DNA of 64,000 bases from JADCCX01 sp031431475 (GTDB taxonomy: Bacteria; Pseudomonadota; Alphaproteobacteria; Rhizobiales; Beijerinckiaceae). The position numbers were made by a program, and so were the translations under genes. Shown here piece by piece: positions 16,678 to 26,000 of the stretch (position 1 is its first letter; every line of letters begins with the position of its first letter). Under the pieces are notes generated by a model that was given only the letters and a program-made list of their open reading frames with translations, did no database searches and was not told the origin of the DNA. The stretch spans positions 196,989-260,988 of the forward strand of contig JANPDL010000036.1 in NCBI GenBank assembly GCA_031431475.1, written 5' to 3'.

Positions 16678-17199
16678 ATGAGCCGTACCGAGACCATGAT
16701 TCCACTGACTGAACCTGCGGAAGAACGCCTTGAGCATCCGGTCGATACGATCGAGCGTCTGGCTGCGCTGAACGACTGGGCCTTCGAGCGCGACGAGGAT
16801 GACGAGATCTGCATCTCGGTCAAAGGTACCTGGTCGGAATATCACATTGCGTTCACATGGCTGGAGGATCTGGAGGCGCTGCATCTGGCCTGCGCCTTCG
16901 ACCTCAAGGTGCCGGAGCGCCGCAAGACCGAGGTGATGAAGCTTGTGTCGGCTATCAACGAGCAGCTCTGGGTCGGGCATTTCGATATCTGGTCCAAGGA
17001 AGATGTCATCATGTATCGCCATGCGCTGGTGCTGTCGGGTGGGCTGGAGCCCAATGCGCGGCAATGCGAATCGCTGCTCAAGATCGCGACGGATGCCTGC
17101 GAGAAGCATTATCAGGGCTTCCAGTTCGTGGTCTGGGCCGGCAAAAAGGCGGATGAAGCACTGAGCGCCATCATGTTCGAGACGGTGGGCGAGGCTTAA
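16678..17199 (+). CDS. YbjN domain-containing protein
   Basis: The 173-residue protein has the YbjN/type III secretion chaperone-like fold, recognisable from HPVDTIERLAALNDWAFERDEDDEI and a C-terminal LLKIATDACEKHYQGFQFVVWAGK. Molecular function is unknown; in enterobacteria YbjN affects motility and stress phenotypes. The frame is open further upstream, but the ATG at 16678 begins the conserved part. In Hyphomicrobiales the gene sits near proC and ubiK, as here. Confidence 0.82.
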   Translation: MSRTETMIPLTEPAEERLEHPVDTIERLAALNDWAFERDEDDEICISVKGTWSEYHIAFTWLEDLEALHLACAFDLKVPERRKTEVMKLVSAINEQLWVGHFDIWSKEDVIMYRHALVLSGGLEPNARQCESLLKIATDACEKHYQGFQFVVWAGKKADEALSAIMFETVGEA

Positions 17200-17275
17200 G
17201 TGGGGATGACAACAGGACGGGTTTTCCGTTAGGTCAGAATTCTGCTCGCCAGTATCAACCTCCGGATTCTTTCCC

Positions 17276-18136
17276 ATGCCAGCCATCGCCTATGTCAACG
17301 GTTCCTTCGTTCCGCAGGACGAGGCGAAAATCTCCATCATGGACCGCGGGTTCCTTTTTGCCGACGGCATCTACGAGGTTTCAGCGGTGCTCGACGGCAA
17401 ACTCGTGGACAATGCCATGCATATGGCACGGCTGGAGCGTTCAGTGGGCGAGATCGCGCTGCCATTGCCATTGCCTGTGAAGCGCATTGCCGAGTTGATG
17501 AAGGAACTGGTGGAGAGGAACGGCCTGAAGGAAGGGCTGGTCTATCTGCAGGTGACGCGCGGAGCCGAGGCCACCCGCAATTTCCCGTTTCCCATGGAGA
17601 TGAAGCCGTCGCTCGTGATGTTCTGCGATTTCAAGACCTTCGTGGATTCGCCGCAGGCACGGACGGGCATCAAGTTGAAGTCGGTGGAAGACATCCGCTG
17701 GGCGCGCCGCGACATCAAGAGCGTGGCGCTGCTGGCGCAGGTGCTGGCCAAGCAGGCAGCCGCTGCCGAGGGCTGTCAGGAAGCCCTGATGCACGAAGAT
17801 GGCGTGGTGACCGAAGGTGGCTCATCCACGGTTTTCATCGTGAAGGGGGAGGGCGCATCCGCCCGCATCGTGACGCGCGAGAACAGCCAGAAGATCCTGC
17901 CGGGCTGCACGCGGCGTGCACTGATGGATCTGGCGAAGGAAACCGGCATCGAGATCGAGGAGCGGGCCTTCACGCTGGACGAGGCTTACGCGGCGAAAGA
18001 GGCGTTCATCACCTCGGCCACGAGTTTTGTCATGCCGGTGACGGAGATTGACGGACGCGCGATTGGCGGCGGGCAGGTCGGGCCTGTGGCGCGGCGGCTG
18101 CGCGAGCTTTATGTGGAGCATGCTAAGAAATCATAA
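17276..18136 (+). CDS. dat: D-amino-acid aminotransferase (class IV PLP)
   Basis: This PLP enzyme interconverts D-alanine and D-glutamate with 2-oxoacids, supplying peptidoglycan precursors. The 286-residue sequence starts AYVNGSFVPQDEAKISIMDRGFLFADGIYE, the class IV signature. It contains the catalytic Lys region DIKSVALLAQVLAKQ and the cofactor segment EGGSSTVFIVK. Branched-chain aminotransferase is excluded by the Dat-type N-terminus and length. It ends flush against an AT-rich convergent gene. Confidence 0.88.
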   Translation: MPAIAYVNGSFVPQDEAKISIMDRGFLFADGIYEVSAVLDGKLVDNAMHMARLERSVGEIALPLPLPVKRIAELMKELVERNGLKEGLVYLQVTRGAEATRNFPFPMEMKPSLVMFCDFKTFVDSPQARTGIKLKSVEDIRWARRDIKSVALLAQVLAKQAAAAEGCQEALMHEDGVVTEGGSSTVFIVKGEGASARIVTRENSQKILPGCTRRALMDLAKETGIEIEERAFTLDEAYAAKEAFITSATSFVMPVTEIDGRAIGGGQVGPVARRLRELYVEHAKKS

Positions 18137-18802
18137 CTTATATTCTTTATTTATTATACTAAATGTAAGAACTCTATTTAATCTAAATGCCGTCTGAAAT
18201 TTTTGCATTTGTTTGTCAAAATTGTGTTCGCTCATTTTTCTTGATGCACGACAGAGATCGAGATATTTAATCGCTTTCTCTCCGCCTGCGATAAATCCAC
18301 GATTGAAGATTCCACTGTATGTAATTCCACCCTCTCGATTCAATTTTAAAAATACGTTGTCGTTGATGCTATCTTTTGCCGTTTTACTGTCGCCATGGTG
18401 GGCAGTAACTGAATTTCGATAATCATATAAATCAGAATAAATCTTCCTATTTTCTTCACTTAAAAATTCTTTTCCTAAGCAAGTTTTTCTTCCATTATTT
18501 TTTGGAGAAAAACATCTTGTAATTATACTTACAGCATATGAAACAGCATAGCTAGAAAGTTTTAGAATTTTCGATGGATCTTTTTCTTTTTTTTGTAATA
18601 ATTCATCGTACAGTGATTGCGCTATTTCTAATGCCGACTCAGCCTCTTTTAGATCCGTAATTATAAAATTCCAATCAACAGCCTTTTCAGCATGCTCTCT
18701 CATTATATTAAGTTTGGGCTCGCAAGCGATTATGCCAATAAGCCGAACAAGATCGAGATCAAACTCAATCAATTTATTAGCTGACCCTGTGTCTGTAGAC
18801 AC
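18131..18802 (-). CDS. AT-rich HEPN-like protein, probably horizontally acquired
   Basis: I recognise no named family. The ~223-residue, mostly helical protein contains DYRNSVTAHHGD (R129...H135), the R-x(4-6)-H pattern with the RN...AH context seen in HEPN-domain RNases and Abi proteins. Base composition is far more AT-rich than on either side, and the change coincides with the dat and RND gene ends. The start is a GTG at 18802 with GGAG five bases upstream; GTG at 18808, overlapping the RND stop, is an alternative. No partner nucleotidyltransferase or antitoxin is adjacent. Function is inferred only. Confidence 0.6.
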   Translation of the reverse strand: MSTDTGSANKLIEFDLDLVRLIGIIACEPKLNIMREHAEKAVDWNFIITDLKEAESALEIAQSLYDELLQKKEKDPSKILKLSSYAVSYAVSIITRCFSPKNNGRKTCLGKEFLSEENRKIYSDLYDYRNSVTAHHGDSKTAKDSINDNVFLKLNREGGITYSGIFNRGFIAGGEKAIKYLDLCRASRKMSEHNFDKQMQKFQTAFRLNRVLTFSIINKEYKL

Positions 18803-18804
18803 TT

Positions 18805-21800
18805 TCACTCCGCCGGATGCACCACTCCACCACCCGCCATATGCTCCCGCTCCTGCTTCTCCAGCTCTTCCGCGATGAAGTTGCGCGGCTTGGTGTAGGC
18901 GCCGATCAGCGAATACAGGCACGGCACGATGAACAATGTGAACACGGTGGACAGTGACACGCCGCCGACGATCACCGTGCCGATAGCCTGACGGGATTCT
19001 GCACCCGCACCACTCGACAGCATGAGCGGGACGGCACCGAAGACCGTGGCAATCGAGGTCATCAGGATCGGACGCAGGCGGGTGACGGACGCTTCCAGCA
19101 CTGCTGTATGCAGATCCTTGCCCTGTTCACGCAACTGGTTTGTGAATTCGACGATCAGGATGCCGTTCTTGGTCATGATGCCAATCAGCAGGATCATGCC
19201 GATCTGGCTGTAGACGTTCAGCGTCTGCCCGGTCCACAGCAGGGCTGCGAGGCCACCGGTCAGCGCAAGAGGCACCGCCATGATAATCGTGATGGGCGCG
19301 ACCCAGCTTTCGAACTGTGCGGCAAGCACGAGGAACACCACGAGCAAGGCCACGCCGAAGGTGACGTAGATCGAGCTTGAGGTCTGCTTGTATTCCTTGG
19401 ACTGACCGTTGTAGCCAATCTTCACGTCAGGCGGCAGGACCTCTTTCGCCGCCTGTTCCATGACTTCAAGTGCCTCGCCGAGCGAAACACCGGGGGCAGG
19501 AGTGCCCGAAACAGTGATGGAGCGCAGGCGGTCGAGGCGGTTCAGGCCCTGCGGACCCGCGACTTCAGCCAGCGAGACGAAGTTCGAGATCGGCACGAGA
19601 TCACCCGGGCCAGCATCCGCTCCCATGATCCTGCCTGAACTGGTGCGCACGAAAACGTTCTTCATGTCCTGAGGTCCGTTGCGGTCCTCCGCCCTGGCCT
19701 GGACGATCACGGAATATTCGATACCGCGGTCGACATATTGCGACACTTCCCGTTCGCCGAACATCAGTTCCAGCGTCTTGCCGATGCTCTCGACGGAGAC
19801 GCCAAGATCAGCAGACCGCGAACGGTCGATGCGCACCCGGAGATCGGGCTGGGATTCGCGGTAGTCACTGTCGAGATTCAGCACTTTACCAGTGCGCTGG
19901 ACGCGCTCGATCAGAAGGTTGCGATATCCCTTGATGGTTTCGTAATCAGGACCTCCCAGCACGAACTGCACAGGCTGGTTGGTGGCACCGCGCTGGCCCA
20001 GAGAAGGCGGGTTCACCGCGAACACACGCGCACCTGTGACAGCTTGCAAGCGACCGAGCAATTCGCGTTGCACCGCGACCTGGCCGACGCTGCGCTGGTC
20101 CCATGGTTTCAGTCGCACGATCAGCAGCCCTGCGTTCACGGGTGCCGGACGCTGGAAGCCAGGAGCGACGATGGACAATGTGGATGCTACGATGCCGCGG
20201 TCCACATAGCTCTGCAGCACACGCTCGACCTCCTTCACACGGTCGCGGGTGTAGGCAAGGCTGGAGCCCTCTGGCGCTGTCAGCGGGATGAAGATGGTCG
20301 AGCGGTCTTCTGTCGGCGCGAATTCCTTCTGGATGGTCGAGAAGAAACCATAGGCCATGAAACTGATGAGGCCGCCGACAGCAAGCACCACGATAGGCAT
20401 GGCCAATGCGCGGCGCAGCATCACCCGATACGTCAGGTTCATGCCATTGAACAGCGGCTCGGTCCATCGGTGGATGAAGCTGTGGTTGGCCGAGAGCATC
20501 TTTGAGGCCATCATTGGCGTGAGTGTGCGGGCCACGAGGCCGGAGAATCCAATAGCGGCCGCGAGTGTGATGCCGAATTCGCGGAATAGACGCCCGGTCT
20601 GGCCCTCCATGAAGGCGATAGGCAGGAACACGGACATCAGGGTTATGGTCGTCGCGATGACAGCGAAGGCGATCTCGCGCGCGCCAATTGATGCGGCCAG
20701 AAGCGGCTTTTCACCCTCCTCGATACGGCGGTGGATGTTCTCGACCTCGACGATGGCGTCATCCACCACGATGCCGATGGCCAGCACGATGGCGAGCAAG
20801 GTCAGCGTGTTGATGGAAAACCCGAAAAGCCAGAGCACCATGAAGGTTGGAATGACCGAGAAGGGAATGGCCACGACCGCAACCATGGTGGAGCGCCAGT
20901 CGCGCAGAAACACGAGGATCACGAGCACCACAAGCGCGATACCCTCGATCAGCGTGGTCATGACGCCGTTGATCGAGGCGCGGATGAAGATACCCTCGTT
21001 GTACAGTACATCCATCTGCATACCGCTGGGCAGGCTTGGCCTCAGCGTCTCGATTTCCTTGAGCACCCCTTCGGCAACCGACAGCGTGTTGGCCGTACCC
21101 TGGCGGATGATACCGAGGCCGAGGCCTTCACGGCCCTGTGCATAAAACTCGAAGCGGTTGTCTTGGGCGCCCACCTCGACACGGGCCACTTCGCCCAGAC
21201 GCACGGGATAACCATTGCGGTTGGAGATGACGAGTGCCTCGAATTCCTCGCGGGACGAGATGCGGGATTCAAGCTTGATCGTCGCTTCGCGCTGGGATGA
21301 TTCCAGCAGACCGCTCGGCAATTCGACGTTCTGGCGCTTGATAGCAGTTTCGACATCAATCGCGGTCAGGCCACGGGCGGCGAGTGCTGCGCGGTCGATA
21401 TAGATGCGCATGGCGTAGCGGCGCTCACCATTGATCGTGACATTGGCAACGCCTGGCACGGTCGAGAGACGATCCACAACCGTGCGGCGCAGATAGTCTG
21501 TGATCTCGAGCGGTGTCATCTCGTTCGATGTCACGCCGATCCACATCATGGAAAAAGCGTTGGCATCGACACGCTGCACGATGGGGGTCTGCACGCCTTC
21601 TGGCAGGCGCGAAAGAATGCGGCCCACGCGGTCGCGGACATCGGCTGCCGCAGCGTCCGGATCGCGCGCCACGCCAAATTCAATCGACACGGACGAGCGG
21701 CCATTCTGGCTCTGGGATGAAATCTGCTTGATGCCCTCGATACCGGCAACCGCGCCTTCCACCAGTTCGGTGATACGATTCTCTATGACCTCGTTGGCAG

Positions 21801-21960
21801 CACCGCGATAGACCGTCGTGACCGAGACGATCGGCGGATCGATGGCCGGATATTCACGGACCGGCAAGCCCCAAAGCGCTGCTAAACCGCCGACAATAAG
21901 GAGAAGACTCAGGACCGTCGCGAAGACCGGGCGCTGGATAGAGACGTCTGAAAGCTGCAT
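18805..21960 (-). CDS. RND efflux permease, HAE1 (AcrB/MexF) family
   Basis: This is a proton-driven inner-membrane exporter of a tripartite pump. The 1051-residue protein has the duplicated RND layout: N-terminal helix with FATVLSLLLIVGGLAALWGLPV, porter domains, and helix 4 carrying AIGIVVDDAIVEVEN, whose paired Asp residues relay protons. REYP near residue 36 is a family marker. The adaptor gene lies 15 bp upstream; no outer-membrane tolC-like gene is nearby, so a shared channel is presumably used. Confidence 0.94.
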   Translation of the reverse strand: MQLSDVSIQRPVFATVLSLLLIVGGLAALWGLPVREYPAIDPPIVSVTTVYRGAANEVIENRITELVEGAVAGIEGIKQISSQSQNGRSSVSIEFGVARDPDAAAADVRDRVGRILSRLPEGVQTPIVQRVDANAFSMMWIGVTSNEMTPLEITDYLRRTVVDRLSTVPGVANVTINGERRYAMRIYIDRAALAARGLTAIDVETAIKRQNVELPSGLLESSQREATIKLESRISSREEFEALVISNRNGYPVRLGEVARVEVGAQDNRFEFYAQGREGLGLGIIRQGTANTLSVAEGVLKEIETLRPSLPSGMQMDVLYNEGIFIRASINGVMTTLIEGIALVVLVILVFLRDWRSTMVAVVAIPFSVIPTFMVLWLFGFSINTLTLLAIVLAIGIVVDDAIVEVENIHRRIEEGEKPLLAASIGAREIAFAVIATTITLMSVFLPIAFMEGQTGRLFREFGITLAAAIGFSGLVARTLTPMMASKMLSANHSFIHRWTEPLFNGMNLTYRVMLRRALAMPIVVLAVGGLISFMAYGFFSTIQKEFAPTEDRSTIFIPLTAPEGSSLAYTRDRVKEVERVLQSYVDRGIVASTLSIVAPGFQRPAPVNAGLLIVRLKPWDQRSVGQVAVQRELLGRLQAVTGARVFAVNPPSLGQRGATNQPVQFVLGGPDYETIKGYRNLLIERVQRTGKVLNLDSDYRESQPDLRVRIDRSRSADLGVSVESIGKTLELMFGEREVSQYVDRGIEYSVIVQARAEDRNGPQDMKNVFVRTSSGRIMGADAGPGDLVPISNFVSLAEVAGPQGLNRLDRLRSITVSGTPAPGVSLGEALEVMEQAAKEVLPPDVKIGYNGQSKEYKQTSSSIYVTFGVALLVVFLVLAAQFESWVAPITIIMAVPLALTGGLAALLWTGQTLNVYSQIGMILLIGIMTKNGILIVEFTNQLREQGKDLHTAVLEASVTRLRPILMTSIATVFGAVPLMLSSGAGAESRQAIGTVIVGGVSLSTVFTLFIVPCLYSLIGAYTKPRNFIAEELEKQEREHMAGGGVVHPAE

Positions 21961-21975
21961 AGCTCAAATCTCCGA

Positions 21976-23298
21976 TCAGGGACGGGCTGTCTGGGGCTGA
22001 CCAGGCACGGGGGCGGGGGCTGCTTGCGCCGCGTTGACGCCAGGGCCCGCTGCAGGGGTTCCCGATTGTGGCTGCGGGCCGGGCTGTCCTGGTGCGCCAC
22101 CTGGAGGCGTACCGATGGGCACCGATCCCAGCGGCCTTGCACTGACGGTCATGCCGCCTCGCACGCGCTGCAACCCGCGCACGACGACCTGTTCATCCAG
22201 CTTCAGGCCTTCCATGATCTCGACCTTGCCGTTTTCGCGCTGGCCGATCTTCACGATGCGGCGTTCGACCTTGTTATCCTTGACGGCAAAGGCGATCTGC
22301 AACGGGCCTTCGCCCACGATAGCCTCTTCCGGGATCAGCAGCGCCTTCTCGCGCTTGGCCACTTCCAGCCATGCATTCATGAACATGCCGGGCCGAAGCG
22401 ACAGGTCCGGATTGTCGACGATGGCGGTCAATTTCACACTGCGCGTCAGCGGGTCGATGCGGGTGTCGATTACGGCCACCTTGCCATCGAACTTGCGGTC
22501 CCCGAAGGCAACCGATGATGCCTTGATGGCGGCGTCTGTCCTGATGCGCGCCAGCAGGTTCTCCGGCACCTGGAAATCGAGGCGCAACTTGGAAATGTCG
22601 TCCAGTGTCGTGATGGGTGTGCGGGTGTCGAGGAACGAGCCCACGCTCAGCTGCCTGATGCCGACACGGCCCGCAAAGGGTGCGCGGACAACAACATCAT
22701 TCAGGCGGGCCTGTGCGGCGCGCTCCTTGGCCAAGGCGTTCTGGATGGCGCTGTCACTGGTTTTGACCTGCGCGGTCAGATCATCGACCAGAGCCTCCGT
22801 GCCAGCTCCAGACTTGCGCAACTGCACTGCGCGGTCGAGCTTGGTGCGCAATTCGTTGCGCTTGGCTTCTTCCTGAGTGATTGAAGCCTTGGCTCCTTCG
22901 AGATCCGCTCGGCGCTCGGCGCTGTCGAGACGCACCAATTCGTCTCCCGCCTTGACCGTGGCACCTTCCGAGAAAGACACGGCTTCGACATTGCCGCTGA
23001 TGCGGGCCGTGATCATGACCGATTCAAAAGCGCGCGTTGTTCCGACGGCTTCGGAAATTTCGGTGATCACGCCTGAAATGACCGGGACTGTTTCCACAAC
23101 GGGTGCCGTTCCGCCGGGTCCCGCTGGACGCGGTGTACCACCTGCCTGTAGACTGGGCTGTGCCAACGGGAAAAGCGGCTTCAAAACGGCCAGAACCGGC
23201 GCAGGCAGATAGGTCTGCACCGTTGCCCAGTTCTTTGACACGGTGTACGCGCCTAACGCCAAAACCCCAGCCACTGCGAGCTGACCATACCAGCGCAT
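21976..23298 (-). CDS. RND efflux periplasmic adaptor (membrane fusion protein)
   Basis: This HlyD/AcrA-type adaptor links the pump to an outer-membrane channel. The 440-residue protein has an N-terminal membrane anchor (LAVAGVLALGAYTV), a lipoyl half-motif, an alpha-hairpin coiled coil (~120-190), the second half-motif VVRAPFAGRVGIRQLSVGSFL, and a beta-barrel domain. The last ~45 residues are a Pro/Gly/Gln-rich tail. It is the first gene of the efflux operon. Confidence 0.93.
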   Translation of the reverse strand: MRWYGQLAVAGVLALGAYTVSKNWATVQTYLPAPVLAVLKPLFPLAQPSLQAGGTPRPAGPGGTAPVVETVPVISGVITEISEAVGTTRAFESVMITARISGNVEAVSFSEGATVKAGDELVRLDSAERRADLEGAKASITQEEAKRNELRTKLDRAVQLRKSGAGTEALVDDLTAQVKTSDSAIQNALAKERAAQARLNDVVVRAPFAGRVGIRQLSVGSFLDTRTPITTLDDISKLRLDFQVPENLLARIRTDAAIKASSVAFGDRKFDGKVAVIDTRIDPLTRSVKLTAIVDNPDLSLRPGMFMNAWLEVAKREKALLIPEEAIVGEGPLQIAFAVKDNKVERRIVKIGQRENGKVEIMEGLKLDEQVVVRGLQRVRGGMTVSARPLGSVPIGTPPGGAPGQPGPQPQSGTPAAGPGVNAAQAAPAPVPGQPQTARP

Positions 23299-23362
23299 TT
23301 AATTATCCTTGTGCCGACACCAAGTTGGAATTTACGCTCTTTAAACCGTTACGTACAGGAGT

Positions 23363-23398
23363 CGAGTGTGGATGGTAGCAAGCCATTGTCGACACTCG
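23363..23398. promoter_or_regulatory. Inverted repeat in the efflux/xdhC divergent promoter region
   Basis: CGAGTGT (23363-23369) and ACACTCG (23392-23398) form an inverted repeat with partly symmetrical inner bases (TGG/CCA), centred about 80 bp from the adaptor start and 95 bp from xdhC. It could be an operator for an unlinked regulator of the efflux pump. Confidence 0.3.
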
Positions 23399-23474
23399 CG
23401 ATATGGTCAACAGCACGGGAGATTTCGGGGTATCTGAACCGTGATATTTTGCCTCTCGAACCGATGACAGCCCA

Positions 23475-24296
23475 ATGACGCCTGTTCCTTCTGCCCTTGC
23501 CGCGCATTGCGATGGTTCCGGCGAAGCTTTTGCACTTGTCACGATCACCGACGTCACGGGATCAACTCCGCGTGAACAGGGGGCATGCATGGTCGTATCG
23601 GCAGCAACCGTGGCCGGAACAATCGGCGGCGGGCGGCTGGAATGGGATGCGATCGAGACAGCGAGAGCCATGTTGCTGGAGAAAGGCAAGAGTCAGACCA
23701 TTTCCGTCGCGCTTGGACCTGCGATAGGCCAGTGTTGTGGCGGCAAGGTGACGCTTGATTTCAGGATTGGGTCTGCCGAAGACGTTCGTCGGTTGCATGC
23801 GCAGGAGGCGTTCCAGCGAGGCGCTCGCCCCTCGGTGCTGATCCACGGTGCCGGGCATGTGGGTCGCGCGCTGGCGAGCGCGCTGGCTCCATTGCCGTTC
23901 AGCGTTACGCTGATCGACAGCCGGGCGGAGGAACTGGAGCGGTTCGGTGGTAATGGTGTCGAGATCATCCACACCGCGACGCCGGTCGCCCTTGCAGAGC
24001 GTGCAAAGTCTGGCGCTGCGCATGTGATCATGACCCACAGCCATGCGCTGGACAGCCTGATTGCTGCGGCAGTTCTGGAGCGCGGTGATTTCAGCTACCT
24101 CGGAATCATCGGCTCGAAGACGAAAAAAGCTCTTTTTCGCAAGGCCTTCCGCGAGACGGGCGTTGCAGAAGATCAGATCCGGCGGGTGATCTGCCCCATT
24201 GGCGGCAGTGCTGTGAAGGACAAGCGGCCCGAGGTGATCGCGGCGATGGTGGCGGCGGAAATCACGGTGGCGGTGTTTGGAAAGAATGGTGGGTGA
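23475..24296 (+). CDS. xdhC: Xanthine dehydrogenase accessory protein XdhC
   Basis: XdhC binds and sulfurates molybdenum cofactor and inserts it into xanthine dehydrogenase. The 273-residue protein has the N-terminal XdhC domain (ITDVTGSTPREQGACMVV; GTIGGGRLEWDAI; LGPAIGQCCGGKV) and the C-terminal Rossmann-like domain (VLIHGAGHVGRALASAL). xdhA and xdhB are not in the window. Its last three codons and stop lie inside the 50-bp attL repeat, so in the ancestral chromosome its 3' end overlapped the tRNA-Lys 3' end convergently. Confidence 0.9.
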   Translation: MTPVPSALAAHCDGSGEAFALVTITDVTGSTPREQGACMVVSAATVAGTIGGGRLEWDAIETARAMLLEKGKSQTISVALGPAIGQCCGGKVTLDFRIGSAEDVRRLHAQEAFQRGARPSVLIHGAGHVGRALASALAPLPFSVTLIDSRAEELERFGGNGVEIIHTATPVALAERAKSGAAHVIMTHSHALDSLIAAAVLERGDFSYLGIIGSKTKKALFRKAFRETGVAEDQIRRVICPIGGSAVKDKRPEVIAAMVAAEITVAVFGKNGG

Positions 24297-24336
24297 TGAA
24301 GGATTCGAACCTTCGACCTGGAGATTAAGAGTCTCT
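24287..24336. repeat. attL, 50-bp copy of the tRNA-Lys 3' part
   Basis: This copy is identical over 50 bp to 31844-31893. It contains the tRNA 3' half from the CCA end through the anticodon into the anticodon stem, and then diverges into non-tRNA sequence. It also supplies the xdhC stop codon. Confidence 0.92.
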
Positions 24337-24529
24337 GACATTTGCTTTCGCCTGAGAACCATGATATTCGCTTTCGTACGATGTATGCATATTTATCAAT
24401 GGCTTGCTTCCCCATGTGGTTCGTCTGAATTCCATGGAAAACGATGTAGTGAGCTTACAAAGTGCTGACAAGGGCTCCTTTGTAAGCGATGTACATATCA
24501 GATGAATATGCAAGACAGACACAGAAATA

Positions 24530-24556
24530 GCCGCCCAAGCCGTCCAAGCCGTCAAT
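24530..24556 (+). promoter_or_regulatory. Left nonamer triplet, candidate integrase arm sites
   Basis: Three tandem 9-mers GCCGCCCAA, GCCGTCCAA and GCCGTCAAT occur 194 bp inside attL and 28 bp before int. The same motif, in inverted orientation, occurs three times about 200 bp inside attR (31618-31644). In the circular form the two triplets would flank the attP core symmetrically, as arm-type sites do. The 248-bp stretch 24337-24584 contains no other supported feature. Confidence 0.55.
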
Positions 24557-24584
24557 ACGCAAGTCGGAACAACAGGTTAGCGAA

Positions 24585-25907
24585 ATGAGCCAGTCGCCCA
24601 ACGTCGCCCGGAAGCCGCCCAATGTCAGTTTGACGAAGCGCCGCGTTGAGAAAGTGCAGCCCGAGGGCAGGCCAGTGTTCGTATGGGATACTGACGTGCA
24701 CGGGTTCGGTCTGCATGTCGCAAAGTCGGGGCTCAAGACCTTTATTTACCAATATCGGACAGTCGATGATCTGAAATCGAGGCGCTACACAATCGGCAGG
24801 TTCGGCACATGGACGGTTGAGGCGGCCCGAAAAGAGGCCCGTGACCTTGCAATGAGGGTCAGTAAGGGCGGCGACCCCGTATCTGGACGGCGCGATACGC
24901 GAACAGCTGAGACGATGGACAAGCTTTTTGATCTCTATCTGAAAGAGCATGCAGCCACGAAAAACGCTGCAAGCACTCTCAACAGCGTTTCTCGGCTCTT
25001 GATGCGCGCCATCCGCCCTGTTCTCGGCCCGGTTAAAGTAAGCAAGATCAGCCGGAGCGAAATTGCGAGGATGCACCACGGACTCAAGGAAACGCCTCGC
25101 CAAGCCAATCATGCATTGGCAGTTGTCTCCAAGGCGCTTTCACTGGCTGAGGTATGGGGAATGCGCCCCATCAACAGCAATCCTTGCGGTTCTGTGGCCC
25201 GCTACCCTGAAACGCATCGCAAGCGGTTTCTGACGGGCGGAGAAATCACTCGCGTTGGTCTTGCCCTCGAGGAAGCTGAAACATCCGGATTGCCATGGCG
25301 GATCAAGGAAGCAACAGCACGATCAAAGCGTCACGCAAAACCGGAGAATCAGCGCACGACGATTTCTTGGCAGGCGGTGGCGGTGATACGCATGTTGCTC
25401 ATGACTGGGGCGCGGTTGAGTGAAATCACGGGCCTTGAAAAATCTCATTTTGATGTGGAAGCCGCCACCATTGCGCTTCCAGGGGCAAAGGGCGGTGGAA
25501 GGGAAGCGCACCCGATCAGCCGTCATGTAATGACGATGATCCAGAAACTTCCCGTCGTTGAGGGTTCACCATGGCTATTTCCTCGTGACGACAATCCGCA
25601 TCTGCACGTTTCAGTTTCAGTGATCGAAAACGCTTGGCAGCGCATCCGAATTCGGGCTGACGTGGAAGACGTTCGCATTCACGATCTACGGCACACAGTC
25701 GGAACATATGCCAGTCAAGCCGGTGTAAATGCCTTCATCGTGCGGGATCTTCTCCGACACAAGAACGTCAGCACAACCAATCGCTATTCCAACTTTGACG
25801 CTGATCCAGTGCGTCACGTCTCTGACGCAGTTGGCAGCCGGATTGCAGCGGCCTTGGGAGGTGTAATCAGCGCTGAGATCATTCCGCTCAGGGCTGGTGG
25901 GCGTTGA
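24585..25907 (+). CDS. int: Tyrosine recombinase/integrase with DUF4102-type arm-binding domain
   Basis: This enzyme integrates and excises the element at tRNA-Lys. The 440-residue protein has an N-terminal arm-binding domain (DTDVHGFGLHVAKSGLKTFIYQYR), a core-binding domain (~110-205) and a catalytic domain with R277 (TGARLSE), H366-x-x-R369 (HDLRH), H392 (LLRHK) and nucleophile Y401 (TTNRYSNF). All catalytic residues are present, so it is probably active. It lies next to attL and reads inward. Confidence 0.95.
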   Translation: MSQSPNVARKPPNVSLTKRRVEKVQPEGRPVFVWDTDVHGFGLHVAKSGLKTFIYQYRTVDDLKSRRYTIGRFGTWTVEAARKEARDLAMRVSKGGDPVSGRRDTRTAETMDKLFDLYLKEHAATKNAASTLNSVSRLLMRAIRPVLGPVKVSKISRSEIARMHHGLKETPRQANHALAVVSKALSLAEVWGMRPINSNPCGSVARYPETHRKRFLTGGEITRVGLALEEAETSGLPWRIKEATARSKRHAKPENQRTTISWQAVAVIRMLLMTGARLSEITGLEKSHFDVEAATIALPGAKGGGREAHPISRHVMTMIQKLPVVEGSPWLFPRDDNPHLHVSVSVIENAWQRIRIRADVEDVRIHDLRHTVGTYASQAGVNAFIVRDLLRHKNVSTTNRYSNFDADPVRHVSDAVGSRIAAALGGVISAEIIPLRAGGR

Positions 25908-26000
25908 TGGATTGGACATTGATCGCTGAGCAAAGCACCGATCAGCGCGATCAGAAGTGAAAACACGGCGCGAATTCATCAACCGTTGAGAGGAACGACC

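Noticed and set aside
18213..18422. 69-codon plus-strand frame in the AT-rich segment
   Set aside because: Opposite the longer HEPN-like gene, with no ribosome site; the minus-strand frame spans the whole segment.
24287..24336. Second tRNA-Lys gene
   Set aside because: Only the 3' part of the tRNA is present; the D-arm and 5' acceptor strand are missing, so it is an att remnant.
24277..24468. 63-codon frame starting in the attL tRNA fragment
   Set aside because: It reads the antisense of tRNA sequence and has no protein-like features.
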